DNA from: CAWBKV01 sp041946675
GTDB lineage: Archaea; Halobacteriota; Methanosarcinia; Methanotrichales; Methanotrichaceae
Length of the DNA: 30,547 nucleotides
Direction of reading: 5' to 3'
Assembly (NCBI GenBank): GCA_041946675.1
Contig: JBHGAU010000029.1
Span: forward strand, 1-30,547
Positions within the stretch are counted from its first letter, which is position 1. The number at the start of each line of letters is the position of its first letter. Under the pieces are notes generated by a model. The model was not told the DNA's origin and searched no databases. It worked only from the letters and a program-made list of their open reading frames with translations. The position numbers and the translations under genes were made by a program. Below, piece after piece: positions 6,791 through 13,479 of this stretch.

Positions 6791-8086
6791 ATGAGCTTCA
6801 GGAGTTTCCTGGACGATCTACAAAAGGCTGACCTGCTGAAGGAGGTTCATGAGCCGGTATCACCCATCCTTGAAGTGGCATCTCGGGCATGGGGCAAAGG
6901 GCCAATCCTCTTTCATAACGCAGATGGGCATAAGTGCAGCCTGAACGTGCTTGGCACAAGAGAGCTTCTTGCACGAGCATTGGGCACTCACGCCAGGAAT
7001 CTGGTCCACCATCTGGCAGATAAAAACTATAACGGCACAGTTAAGGAGGTTGATTCTTCATACTTCCATGAGGTCGCCTCCAGGCCGGATCTCACACATC
7101 TGCCGATTCTGACGCATTTCGCGGGGGACGGCGGGCCATACATCACATCGGCAGTTGTAGTTTCTCAATACGAAGGCCATCTGAACGCCTGCGTTCATAG
7201 GCTGATGGTTCTCGGAAAGGACAGGCTTGCTGCAAGGCTTGTTCCCGGCAGACATACTCACCAGCTCTACGAGAAGGCCATCGCAAATGGAGATAAGTTG
7301 CCTGTCGCTATTGCAATCGGCGTAGATCCTGTCATTATCTTTGCAGCCGGAACCCGCGTTCCTTCAGATCTGGAGTTCCAATACGCAAGTGCTCTTCGGG
7401 GAAAGCCCGTAGAGTTGTTCCGCCTTGAGAACGGGGTGCCGGTGCCGCATGCAGAGATTGTCCTTGAAGGCTATATTACGGGAGAGCGTACGAGCGAAGG
7501 ACCTTTTGTGGATATAACAGGCACTCATGACCTTGTCAGGCAGGAGCCTGTGATCCAGCTGACAAAGATGTTTGCACGCGAGGACTTCATATATCAGGGA
7601 CTGCTACCTGCTGGCGGCGAGCATAAGATGCTGATGGGAGTCCCCTACGAGCCATTGATCTTCAAAGAGGTCTCCAAGGTTGCCAGGGTCAGGGATGTTA
7701 TACTGACTGAGGGCGGATGCACCTATTTCCATGCAGTAGTTCAGATTGAAAAGGAGACTGAAGCCGATGCAAGGCGAGCTATTGAAGCGGCATTTAAGGC
7801 ACATAAATCGCTGAAGCACGTGGTCATAGTGGACTCTGATATAGACATCTACGATCCAAATGATATCGAGTATGCGATAGCTACACGCATGCGTGGCGAT
7901 GAGGATGTGGTCATGTATACAAAGGTCCGCGGCAGCACCCTTGATCCGAGGAGCATCGACGGCATGACCACAAAAGTTGGAGTAGATGCTACAATACGTC
8001 TGGATAAGCCAAGGAAATTCCGTAGAGTAGTCCCAAAAGGCACGGGCAGAAGTCCGCCGAAAGCTAGATCAACCCGTGCATCTTAA
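6791..8086 (+). CDS. UbiD-family decarboxylase, likely anhydromevalonate phosphate decarboxylase
   Basis: A UbiD-family protein of about 431 residues. These enzymes use prenylated FMN to decarboxylate unsaturated acids. The start is the ATG at 6791 (MSFRSFLDDLQKADLLKEV), preceded by GGGAAG; a GTG two codons earlier is in frame. Conserved blocks are visible: HRLMVLGKDRLAARLVPGRH (prFMN-binding region), IAIGVDPVIIFAA, GEHKMLMGVPYEP and RMRGDEDVVM near the C-terminus. In archaea without a classical mevalonate pathway, a UbiD homologue of this length decarboxylates trans-anhydromevalonate 5-phosphate for isoprenoid lipid synthesis; that assignment is inferred from lineage and length. The AcnX dehydratase and the UbiX flavin prenyltransferase are not in the window. 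The next gene starts 20 bases after its stop. Confidence 0.88.
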   Translation: MSFRSFLDDLQKADLLKEVHEPVSPILEVASRAWGKGPILFHNADGHKCSLNVLGTRELLARALGTHARNLVHHLADKNYNGTVKEVDSSYFHEVASRPDLTHLPILTHFAGDGGPYITSAVVVSQYEGHLNACVHRLMVLGKDRLAARLVPGRHTHQLYEKAIANGDKLPVAIAIGVDPVIIFAAGTRVPSDLEFQYASALRGKPVELFRLENGVPVPHAEIVLEGYITGERTSEGPFVDITGTHDLVRQEPVIQLTKMFAREDFIYQGLLPAGGEHKMLMGVPYEPLIFKEVSKVARVRDVILTEGGCTYFHAVVQIEKETEADARRAIEAAFKAHKSLKHVVIVDSDIDIYDPNDIEYAIATRMRGDEDVVMYTKVRGSTLDPRSIDGMTTKVGVDATIRLDKPRKFRRVVPKGTGRSPPKARSTRAS

Positions 8087-8105
8087 AATATCCGAGGGCG
8101 TTGTC

Positions 8106-8627
8106 ATGGAAGAGCAGAGCAAATGCGAGACCAGCATAAACAGCAATGCAACTTTGAATATCTCGAGGCGTGACCTGGTCAAGCTGTTTGATAGGATAAG
8201 CTACTTGGGCGATGGACTGCACAGCATTGAGAATGATCCGGCAACACTAGCGGCAAGGCTCCCGGAGATGACGATGGAGATTGACAGGCTGAGAAATCTT
8301 TTTGATGCTCTTTTCGGCGAACAGATCAAGGGAGTTGTCGGTGCGGAGCAGGTCAGGGCTGAACTCTCGGAAGAGCGGAGGCTTGTGTGTCCAACACCCG
8401 GCCAGGTAAGACTTGCCATGAGCGAGCCCACTAGGGTGCAAATGCGCTCGATTATGGATGCTATCAGGCAGATCTCCAGGGAGATACAGGGGTCAGCACC
8501 GAAGGAGGAGGTTTGGGCAAGGGTCCGGGAAAATGACATAACAAGGGAGAGTTTTGAAGAGATTCTAATATGGCTGCGCAGATCCGGTGCTCTGATTGAG
8601 AGCGAAGGCACCCTAAAGCTTATCTGA
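8106..8627 (+). CDS. conserved hypothetical protein with C-terminal winged helix
   Basis: A 173-residue protein, not assigned to a named family. The N-terminal two thirds is helical and charged, with possible coiled coils (RLPEMTMEIDRLRNLFDALF). The C-terminal 45 residues (from KEEVWARVRENDITRES to GTLKLI) look like the winged helix found at the C-terminus of archaeal MCM helicase, in spacing and in the ending LRRSGALIESEGTLKLI. It may bind DNA or a partner. The ATG at 8106 has GAGGG at the right distance; the frame extends to a GTG at 8076, inside the end of the UbiD-family gene, but that start lacks a ribosome site. It is probably co-transcribed with that gene. Confidence 0.65.
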   Translation: MEEQSKCETSINSNATLNISRRDLVKLFDRISYLGDGLHSIENDPATLAARLPEMTMEIDRLRNLFDALFGEQIKGVVGAEQVRAELSEERRLVCPTPGQVRLAMSEPTRVQMRSIMDAIRQISREIQGSAPKEEVWARVRENDITRESFEEILIWLRRSGALIESEGTLKLI

Positions 8628-8678
8628 TTCTACTCTTGGGCCTAATCTTTCTATAATGGTTCGTTGTTATGCTTGCGC

Positions 8679-8774
8679 TCAGATCTCCAGGTAGATGCGG
8701 ATGCTATAGACTGTGGCTATTCCCAGGGCCATGGATAAGGCGAGCGCAGCCAGCACGAATGCAAAATCGCTCAT
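8679..8774 (-). CDS. 31-residue single-span membrane peptide
   Basis: A leftward ORF of 31 codons reads MSDFAFVLAALALSMALGIA, then a short TVYSIRIYLEI tail. The centre is one continuous hydrophobic segment long enough to span a membrane, with an acidic N-terminus and an Arg near the C-terminus. GGTGG lies about eight bases before the ATG. GC content and codon use match the housekeeping genes around it, unlike the AT-rich DNA beyond 8800, which argues for a real gene. It is too short for ordinary gene finders. Function unknown; it could be a small subunit of a membrane complex. It converges on the winged-helix gene. Confidence 0.5.
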   Translation of the reverse strand: MSDFAFVLAALALSMALGIATVYSIRIYLEI

Positions 8775-8804
8775 TTTTACCACCATCTCGGCTAGTTCCT
8801 ATAA

Positions 8805-9143
8805 TCATTTGTTTATCTTCATCAGTTGATCTATCTTTCCCCTTGTAAAGTTTACGTTATCTATATGTTTGAAATAATTATAGTAGATAAAAGTTTTCCA
8901 AATGGTATCTTTATCATCGATCCTGTCAGTGAAACACAATAGCTTTGGATTAAGTGAAGTCACGAAGGCAATATATAGTATTATGCCAAATATGAAACCA
9001 AAGATCGGTAGGAGTAGTTCGATTGAAGACCATCTTGAGTGTAAATCATTGGGTAAAAACACTATAATCGAGAGCATTACAAAGAATTTATGGCTAATGT
9101 GTAAGACGTGGTCATCTCTATCACCTATATCTCTGCGAATCAA
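8805..9143 (-). CDS. hypothetical membrane protein, perhaps truncated
   Basis: A 112-residue frame starting at TTG (MIRRDIGDRDDHVLHISHKFF) with two hydrophobic segments (VMLSIIVFL and LLLPIFGFIFGIILYIAFV) and a basic C-terminal tail (TRGKIDQLMKINK). The beginning looks like the middle of a protein, and an in-frame stop lies a few codons upstream, so the N-terminus may be lost. No family is recognised. Bases 8909-8933, coding the FTDRIDDKD segment, recur in decayed form at 24530-24560, which suggests that a paralogue once existed and that the frame was genuinely coding. The opposite-strand frame at 8902-9228 has low-complexity composition and is not favoured. Confidence 0.4.
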   Translation of the reverse strand: MIRRDIGDRDDHVLHISHKFFVMLSIIVFLPNDLHSRWSSIELLLPIFGFIFGIILYIAFVTSLNPKLLCFTDRIDDKDTIWKTFIYYNYFKHIDNVNFTRGKIDQLMKINK

Positions 9144-9565
9144 AGCAGAACTATCTTGCTATAGACGAGTATCAACTCTGGATTGTATGTCTCAGCTAAC
9201 TCTAATCTACTATTTTCTTATAGTGTAAGATAAAATTTATCAGTATTTAACGTAAGAAGGCTAAATAAAACTGTGATTAATAAAATAATTAGCAATAATT
9301 AATATGAGCTTTGATAGCTCTACATTGCGCGATTCTATTTGAGCATAAAGGATATTTCTTTTAGTGGTACGATTGCTTAATTCTCCAATAATTTTGGAAA
9401 TTTACTAAATGCTGACAAAATTGCTAAATATGAGCAAAGTTGCCACTATTATATTAAACGACGATGCAATATATCGAAAACTTCATATATTGCCGAATCT
9501 TTATTAAAAATTGGTGGTGAATGAATGGTGATGGAATTAGCATTCATGCATCGGCTAGTTCTGCA
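9144..9565. other. AT-rich stretch without a convincing gene
   Basis: Only short frames occur here (for example from 9409, 33 codons, without a ribosome site). The segment aaacttcatatattgccg near 9477 resembles aaacttcatattcgttattt plus gccgtaattc near 16405, at the edge of the exporter remnant; this is a weak hint of a shared element. Nothing else is recognisable. Confidence 0.4.
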
Positions 9566-9587
9566 AGTATCGATCGTAATCGATACT
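9566..9587. promoter_or_regulatory. 22-bp perfect inverted repeat (operator-like)
   Basis: The arms AGTATCGAT (9566-9574) and ATCGATACT (9579-9587) are perfect and separated by CGTA. It lies 57 bases before the start of the coiled-coil/HTH gene, where a dimeric regulator, possibly that protein itself, could bind. Confidence 0.45.
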
Positions 9588-9643
9588 ATAAGCGCTAAAC
9601 CTGGCGGCAATATAGCCAATTCCAGGCATACACAACAAAGGTT

Positions 9644-10186
9644 GTGAGTATATTGGCCTTACTATCTACATTGCCTCATATTACTGAATCACAATCTTCT
9701 GCATCTGCAACTGATAATGCTATCGTAAGGAAGCTAATTCAGGAACTTCAGAACCTTAAAGCAGAGAGACAGCAGTTACTTGCAAAAATTAAATCCCTTG
9801 AGAGCCTTCAAGAGCTTAACAACGGCTATGTACTCTCCAAAGAGGATATTATGGAAGCCTTTAATGAGCAAACGAATATGCCACTTGGGCTTCCTGCTAA
9901 GATATCTGAACTCGGCCAAGAGGTCAACCTTCTAAAGCGGAAAATAAACGCCATAGAGAAGAAGAAATTGAAGTCCTATGGGAAGACAACGGTGCATAGG
10001 ATTGAGAAGCTTAAAGAACTTCTGAAGGGCTATGGCGGATCACAGGCATTCAAACAGCTTCAAAGCGATATGGGGCTCAGCCCATCACAATTCACGCGTC
10101 TCGTGAACTGCCTTGATGAGCGAATCTTCGAGGTTAAACGATGTCCTGGCGCGCAGAGGGGAGAGAAAATGTTGATACTCAAGTGA
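9644..10186 (+). CDS. coiled-coil protein with C-terminal helix-turn-helix
   Basis: About 180 residues from a GTG start (the only in-frame start ahead of the conserved part; its ribosome site is weak). Residues 20-60 and 85-115 form strong coiled coils rich in Leu, Glu and Lys (for example LIQELQNLKAERQQLLAKIK). The last 60 residues, VHRIEKLKELLKGYGG then FKQLQSDMGLSPSQFTRLVN, look like a winged-helix DNA-binding domain, with a basic ending. A dimeric DNA-binding protein is the best guess. It lies immediately upstream of, and points toward, the RiPP locus, so it is a candidate regulator, but the GC content is closer to the core genome than to the cluster. No named family is recognised. Confidence 0.6.
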   Translation: MSILALLSTLPHITESQSSASATDNAIVRKLIQELQNLKAERQQLLAKIKSLESLQELNNGYVLSKEDIMEAFNEQTNMPLGLPAKISELGQEVNLLKRKINAIEKKKLKSYGKTTVHRIEKLKELLKGYGGSQAFKQLQSDMGLSPSQFTRLVNCLDERIFEVKRCPGAQRGEKMLILK

Positions 10187-10323
10187 TGGGTTAACGACCT
10201 TCGAGCAATTGTTGAGTTTTGACGTGACATGTGAAAACTCATGGCAAAGAAATGTCTAATGGGCATTTATTTTACTTTTAAGGCTTTATTACTATTTTGA
10301 TTCAAATGGGATTTTATATGAGG
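10187..10323. other. AT-rich region upstream of the RiPP control sites
   Basis: No frame of useful length. It leads into the inverted repeats and promoter listed next. Together with those sites it makes a leader region of about 320 bases between the HTH gene and the precursor peptide. Confidence 0.5.
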
Positions 10324-10349
10324 TTTACATTTCACATATTAAATGTAAA
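10324..10349. promoter_or_regulatory. inverted repeat, distal operator candidate of the RiPP locus
   Basis: TTTACATTT (10324-10332) and AAATGTAAA (10341-10349) are perfect arms around eight bases. The same TTTACAT/ATGTAAA half-sites recur at 10407-10425, about 80 bases (roughly eight helical turns) downstream, suggesting paired sites for one regulator. Confidence 0.5.
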
Positions 10350-10406
10350 AACGATATTAATTGACGAAATTTTGTCTTAAAAGTCGTATTTATCTAATTA
10401 GACCGC

Positions 10407-10425
10407 TTTTACATTTTATGTAAAA
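10407..10425. promoter_or_regulatory. inverted repeat, proximal operator candidate of the RiPP locus
   Basis: TTTTACAT (10407-10414) and ATGTAAAA (10418-10425) are perfect arms with spacer TTT. It ends seven bases before the TATA box, at or beside the BRE position, where a bound protein could block or recruit TFB. Confidence 0.55.
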
Positions 10426-10432
10426 ACTTAAA

Positions 10433-10440
10433 TTTATATA
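10433..10440 (+). promoter_or_regulatory. TATA box of the precursor peptide gene
   Basis: TTTATATA is a near-ideal archaeal TATA box with an A-rich BRE-like stretch (aaacttaaa) ahead. The transcript would start near 10462 and the precursor ATG is at 10509. Confidence 0.7.
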
Positions 10441-10465
10441 GGAGTGCGACAATAGGATAGTTTGG

Positions 10466-10481
10466 CGGGGGTTAAACCCCG
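10466..10481 (+). promoter_or_regulatory. 5' leader hairpin of the precursor mRNA
   Basis: CGGGG (10466-10470) pairs with CCCCG (10477-10481) around GTTAAA, right at the predicted 5' end of the transcript. It is the only GC-rich patch in this AT-rich leader and could protect the message from decay or affect translation. Confidence 0.4.
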
Positions 10482-10508
10482 ACTAAAAAGAATGGAGTGT
10501 AGAAGAAA

Positions 10509-10673
10509 ATGGAAGTAATCGGAACAACAAGGATAGGAAAGGCAGGAGCAAATAGTCCATTGAGCTGTTGCATAGAAGGATGTGATAGCCAGTGTGGTGG
10601 CCCAGGACCGACAAACGTTAGCTACAATCAATCATACCCGAATTACCACTATGTTAACGACTATTCACTGTAA
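10509..10673 (+). CDS. RiPP precursor peptide, Cys-cluster and Tyr/Asn-rich tail
   Basis: A 54-residue peptide whose product would be modified by the two radical SAM proteins downstream. The first 19 residues (MEVIGTTRIGKAGANSPLS) look like a short leader. A Cys cluster follows: C20, C21, C25 and C29, with Gly-Gly-Pro-Gly-Pro at 30-34. The C-terminal 18 residues carry five Tyr (39, 43, 46, 48, 52) and four Asn, including Y43-P-N45 and Y48-V-N50. There is no signal peptide. GGAG lies about 11 bases before the ATG and a strong promoter lies upstream. The arrangement recalls small Cys-rich peptides beside CcpM-type maturases in clostridia (Clo7bot-like), but I cannot confirm homology. The position as first gene before two radical SAM genes and an exporter is the main support. 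Confidence 0.8.
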   Translation: MEVIGTTRIGKAGANSPLSCCIEGCDSQCGGPGPTNVSYNQSYPNYHYVNDYSL

Positions 10674-10682
10674 GCGTAGAAT

Positions 10683-10734
10683 AATGTGAGGATAGCAACC
10701 TCAGTGCATTCTTAGATGTTACTATTCTCACATT
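10683..10734 (+). terminator. long hairpin between precursor and maturase genes
   Basis: AATGTGAGGATAGCAAC (10683-10699) and GTTACTATTCTCACATT (10718-10734) form a 17-bp stem with one wobble and one mismatch, an 18-base loop and a T run (to 10737). It begins ten bases after the precursor stop. It should end most transcripts or protect the 3' end of the precursor message, giving more peptide than enzyme. Confidence 0.65.
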
Positions 10735-10770
10735 TTTCGATATTTATGAAATTTGCTATCACTATGAAAG

Positions 10771-10778
10771 TATAAAAA
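10771..10778 (+). promoter_or_regulatory. candidate second TATA box, for the maturase operon
   Basis: TATAAAAA lies 67 bases before the maturase ATG in the gap after the hairpin. It could give separate low-level transcription of the enzyme and transporter genes. The gap is generally AT-rich, so this is only suggestive. Confidence 0.35.
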
Positions 10779-10844
10779 TCAATTCATACGCGAATTAAAA
10801 ACTAAAATTTATGAATATTAATTTCAAAAAGGACGTTGGTAAAA

Positions 10845-12326
10845 ATGTTAGAGTTCAATACTCCAACAGGAAATATGTACGCTTGGGATAACAAAATAGG
10901 CTTATTTATTCCAATGACTCCCGTCATGAAAGCGGTAATGGAGGAAGTATCAAGCCAAAGCAGCATATCTAAGGATGAACTCGTCACGAACTTGAGGGAT
11001 AGTTTTAATGAGGGAGATATTATATTCTGTTATAGTTGGATAAGAAAGTGGACTAAACTTATGCCTCAAAGTTCTAACTCTCTAATTCCTCAAGAACTCT
11101 GTACATTAGATATAAAAGGCCATTTATTAAAGCGTGGCCTCGTACAATTAACGTTATGTGTTACAGAGGATTGTAATTTTAGGTGCAAATACTGCGTTTA
11201 TTCTGATTACTACGAGTATGAGCGTAGCTATTCTAATAGGTACATGAATTTTGTTATTGCAAAAAAAGCGATCGATTATTATTTCTCGTTGCTAAAAGAA
11301 GGGAAAAAATACAATCCTTTAAGAAAGCCTGCAGTTGGTTTTTATGGAGGAGAACCCTTATTAAACTTCAAATTAATAAAGGAATGTGTAAACTATATAC
11401 AAGAAAATTATGGCAGTAATATTTATTACCTAATTACGACGAATGGCAGTCTACTGGATGAAGAAAGATCAAATTGGCTAATGGATAACGATTTTGTTAT
11501 ATCTGTTAGTTTGGATGGCCCTGAACAAGAGCATAACAGGCTCAGAGTTTATGGAACTGGAAAAGGAACTTTCAAGGATGTTATGAAAAATGTTGGCCGA
11601 CTAATGGAATCCGGATATAAAAAAATTAACTGTCAACCTGTTTATGATTGGAAAAGCGATATTTTTAGTCAAGAAGAGTTTTTTTATGGAAAGCATATCC
11701 CTCCCGTGATACGTGCTTCTTTAGTTAGTCGTAGTGAAGGGTGCAGATATTATGAACAGTTCAATAGGGAAGATTATCTTGACTACTTAGCAAAATTAGA
11801 ACGGGCCACAGCCTACTATTTCGAAAATATCGAGCATTGCAGACAAAAAGAAAAGCCTTCGTTTTTCGATAAAGTAATAGGAGAGAGATCTGGGCATGAT
11901 CTTTTCGGATCTGGAGCGGTTCTTCTTCCCAATCCAATAATGCCGTTTACTAGAGCATGCATACCTGGAACTAAGCTCTTCGTAGATGTAACTGGGGAGT
12001 ATTATGCTTGCGAAAAATTAAATAATGCATTCCCTATAGGAAACGTAGATACAGGCTTAAACTTTTCAGATATTAGCAAAATAATAGGCAATTATATTAG
12101 CCATATGGATAAGTGCCCTAGTTGTGAAATAAGTCGAAATTGTATCAATTGCTATCAGGTATTTACTACAGATAAAAAATTTTTATGTTCTTCAGAAGTT
12201 TGTAAAAATATGGAATCTCTTAAAAGAAAATCTTTTGCTAAAATATTAGCATTAGCTGAATTAAGACCTGAATTTATAGAAAAATCGTATTCTAAACACA
12301 AAAATATAAAAAAATATTATGGGTGA
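10845..12326 (+). CDS. radical SAM/SPASM peptide maturase 1 (CcpM-like)
   Basis: A radical SAM enzyme of about 493 residues, predicted to modify the precursor. The SAM-binding 4Fe-4S motif is CNFRCKYC (C110, C114, C117), followed by GGEP (168-171). The SPASM region contains C372, C389 and the CPSC...C...C run (C424, C427, C433, C436) plus two later Cys for auxiliary clusters. The segment CVYSDYYEYERSYSNRYM after the motif recalls Cys-rich-peptide maturases of the CcpM/SCIFF group. The first 90 residues resemble a small PqqD-like precursor-recognition domain. The ATG at 10845 is chosen because AAGGA is 11 bases upstream; a TTG at 10836 is too near it. AT-rich codons (AAA, ATA, TTA) contrast with the flanking genes. 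The next gene overlaps its stop or starts within a few bases of it. Confidence 0.85.
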   Translation: MLEFNTPTGNMYAWDNKIGLFIPMTPVMKAVMEEVSSQSSISKDELVTNLRDSFNEGDIIFCYSWIRKWTKLMPQSSNSLIPQELCTLDIKGHLLKRGLVQLTLCVTEDCNFRCKYCVYSDYYEYERSYSNRYMNFVIAKKAIDYYFSLLKEGKKYNPLRKPAVGFYGGEPLLNFKLIKECVNYIQENYGSNIYYLITTNGSLLDEERSNWLMDNDFVISVSLDGPEQEHNRLRVYGTGKGTFKDVMKNVGRLMESGYKKINCQPVYDWKSDIFSQEEFFYGKHIPPVIRASLVSRSEGCRYYEQFNREDYLDYLAKLERATAYYFENIEHCRQKEKPSFFDKVIGERSGHDLFGSGAVLLPNPIMPFTRACIPGTKLFVDVTGEYYACEKLNNAFPIGNVDTGLNFSDISKIIGNYISHMDKCPSCEISRNCINCYQVFTTDKKFLCSSEVCKNMESLKRKSFAKILALAELRPEFIEKSYSKHKNIKKYYG

Positions 12327-12330
12327 AAAC

Positions 12331-13479
12331 ATGTATTTCAGGCTAAATCCGGAATGTTATCTAATTCGAGGAGAAAAGCTGGGAGCGATATACGATTTAA
12401 TAGATATGAAAATGTATAGTTTAAATCAACAAGAAACCGAGATCATAACATCTTGTGAAAAAAATAAGCCTGCTATAGGAGATGAAACATTCCTCTATAC
12501 GCTTAAGCAGCTTTGCTTGGGCAATTTTTACAATAGTATAGTATACATAAATAAATTGAGAATCACTTCTACTCTTGAACCGACCGATCCTTTGGCCAAT
12601 ATTCCGCCACAAATTCACAGAGCCTTTCTTGAAATAAATAACTCCTGTAATAGGGATTGTTGGTTCTGTGGCTATTATGGGATAAAAAGAAGTTTAGGGT
12701 GTATGGGATGTAATAAATGGAAAGGAGATGGGACGGAATTAAGTATAAAAAGATGGAAAGAGTTAATTGACGAACTAAAGTATCTAGATTGCAAAAATCT
12801 TTTTATAACAGGCGGAGATTTGACTTTAGTTTGGGATAAAACAATAGATATTTTAAATTATGCAAAGGAGATGTTCGGTAATATCTATGTAATACTTCAT
12901 CAAAAGAGCATGTTGCCAGATAAAATAAACGATTTAGGCGATAAAATTAAAGTGATTATTCAAACTGAGGATCTAAGAAATTTATATTTCAAAGATTCAA
13001 TTTGTCTTTTGGTCGTAAAGCCCACGGACTGGGAAAATGCAATTAAAATAAAGAATAAAAATACAATGAATGATTTTGTTGTCAACAATGACAACCGCAT
13101 ACCCGTGGATCATATAATAGTGTCCAGAAAGAAAATATCGCCAGTGAATACATATGATTTTTTAAACAATGTAGAGTATCATCCTTGTCTTGGCAATACG
13201 CTAGCAATATGTAATAACGGAAACGTCACACCATGCACTATGATGCGAAACCATATTTTTGGTAATGTTAGGGCTAAGACGCTCGGTACTGTTTTGGAAT
13301 CAGGATGGGAAGAAATAATAAAATTTTGGAAATTGAATCTTGATAAAATAGAAAAATGTACGAGTTGCGAATTCAGATATTCTTGCACCGATTGCAGAGC
13401 ACTAGAAGAACGTTTAACCGGAAAATTAGATGGTAAAATTCTATGCAGCTATAATCCCAAAGAAGGAGCGTGGTCGTGA
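12331..13479 (+). CDS. radical SAM/SPASM peptide maturase 2, N-terminal RRE-like domain
   Basis: A second radical SAM protein, about 382 residues, clearly different from the first. The N-terminal 90 residues (MYFRLNPECYLIRG, then AIYDLIDMKMYSLNQQETEI) fit a PqqD-like peptide-recognition fold. The cluster motif is CNRDCWFC (C106, C110, C113) and the usual GGE is GGD (161-163). An extra CMGC pair (C124, C127) lies between them. The C-terminal SPASM region has CLGN...CNNG...CTMM and then CTSCEFRYSCTDCR, similar to the SPASM end seen in grasp-with-SPASM proteins. The ATG at 12331 has GGGTGA upstream; the ATG at 12319 overlaps the previous gene by eight bases but lacks a ribosome site. It is co-translated with its neighbours. 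Confidence 0.82.
   Translation: MYFRLNPECYLIRGEKLGAIYDLIDMKMYSLNQQETEIITSCEKNKPAIGDETFLYTLKQLCLGNFYNSIVYINKLRITSTLEPTDPLANIPPQIHRAFLEINNSCNRDCWFCGYYGIKRSLGCMGCNKWKGDGTELSIKRWKELIDELKYLDCKNLFITGGDLTLVWDKTIDILNYAKEMFGNIYVILHQKSMLPDKINDLGDKIKVIIQTEDLRNLYFKDSICLLVVKPTDWENAIKIKNKNTMNDFVVNNDNRIPVDHIIVSRKKISPVNTYDFLNNVEYHPCLGNTLAICNNGNVTPCTMMRNHIFGNVRAKTLGTVLESGWEEIIKFWKLNLDKIEKCTSCEFRYSCTDCRALEERLTGKLDGKILCSYNPKEGAWS

Noticed and set aside
8902..9228. 108-residue plus-strand frame
   Set aside because: Antisense to the membrane-protein frame, with no ribosome site or recognisable pattern. The minus frame has clear membrane segments.
9409..9507. 33-codon frame in the AT-rich gap
   Set aside because: There is no ribosome site, promoter or compositional support, and it does not resemble the RiPP precursor.
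9529..9650. Short frame ahead of the coiled-coil/HTH gene
   Set aside because: It runs through the palindrome, has no signal or domain pattern, and is probably leader DNA of the next gene.
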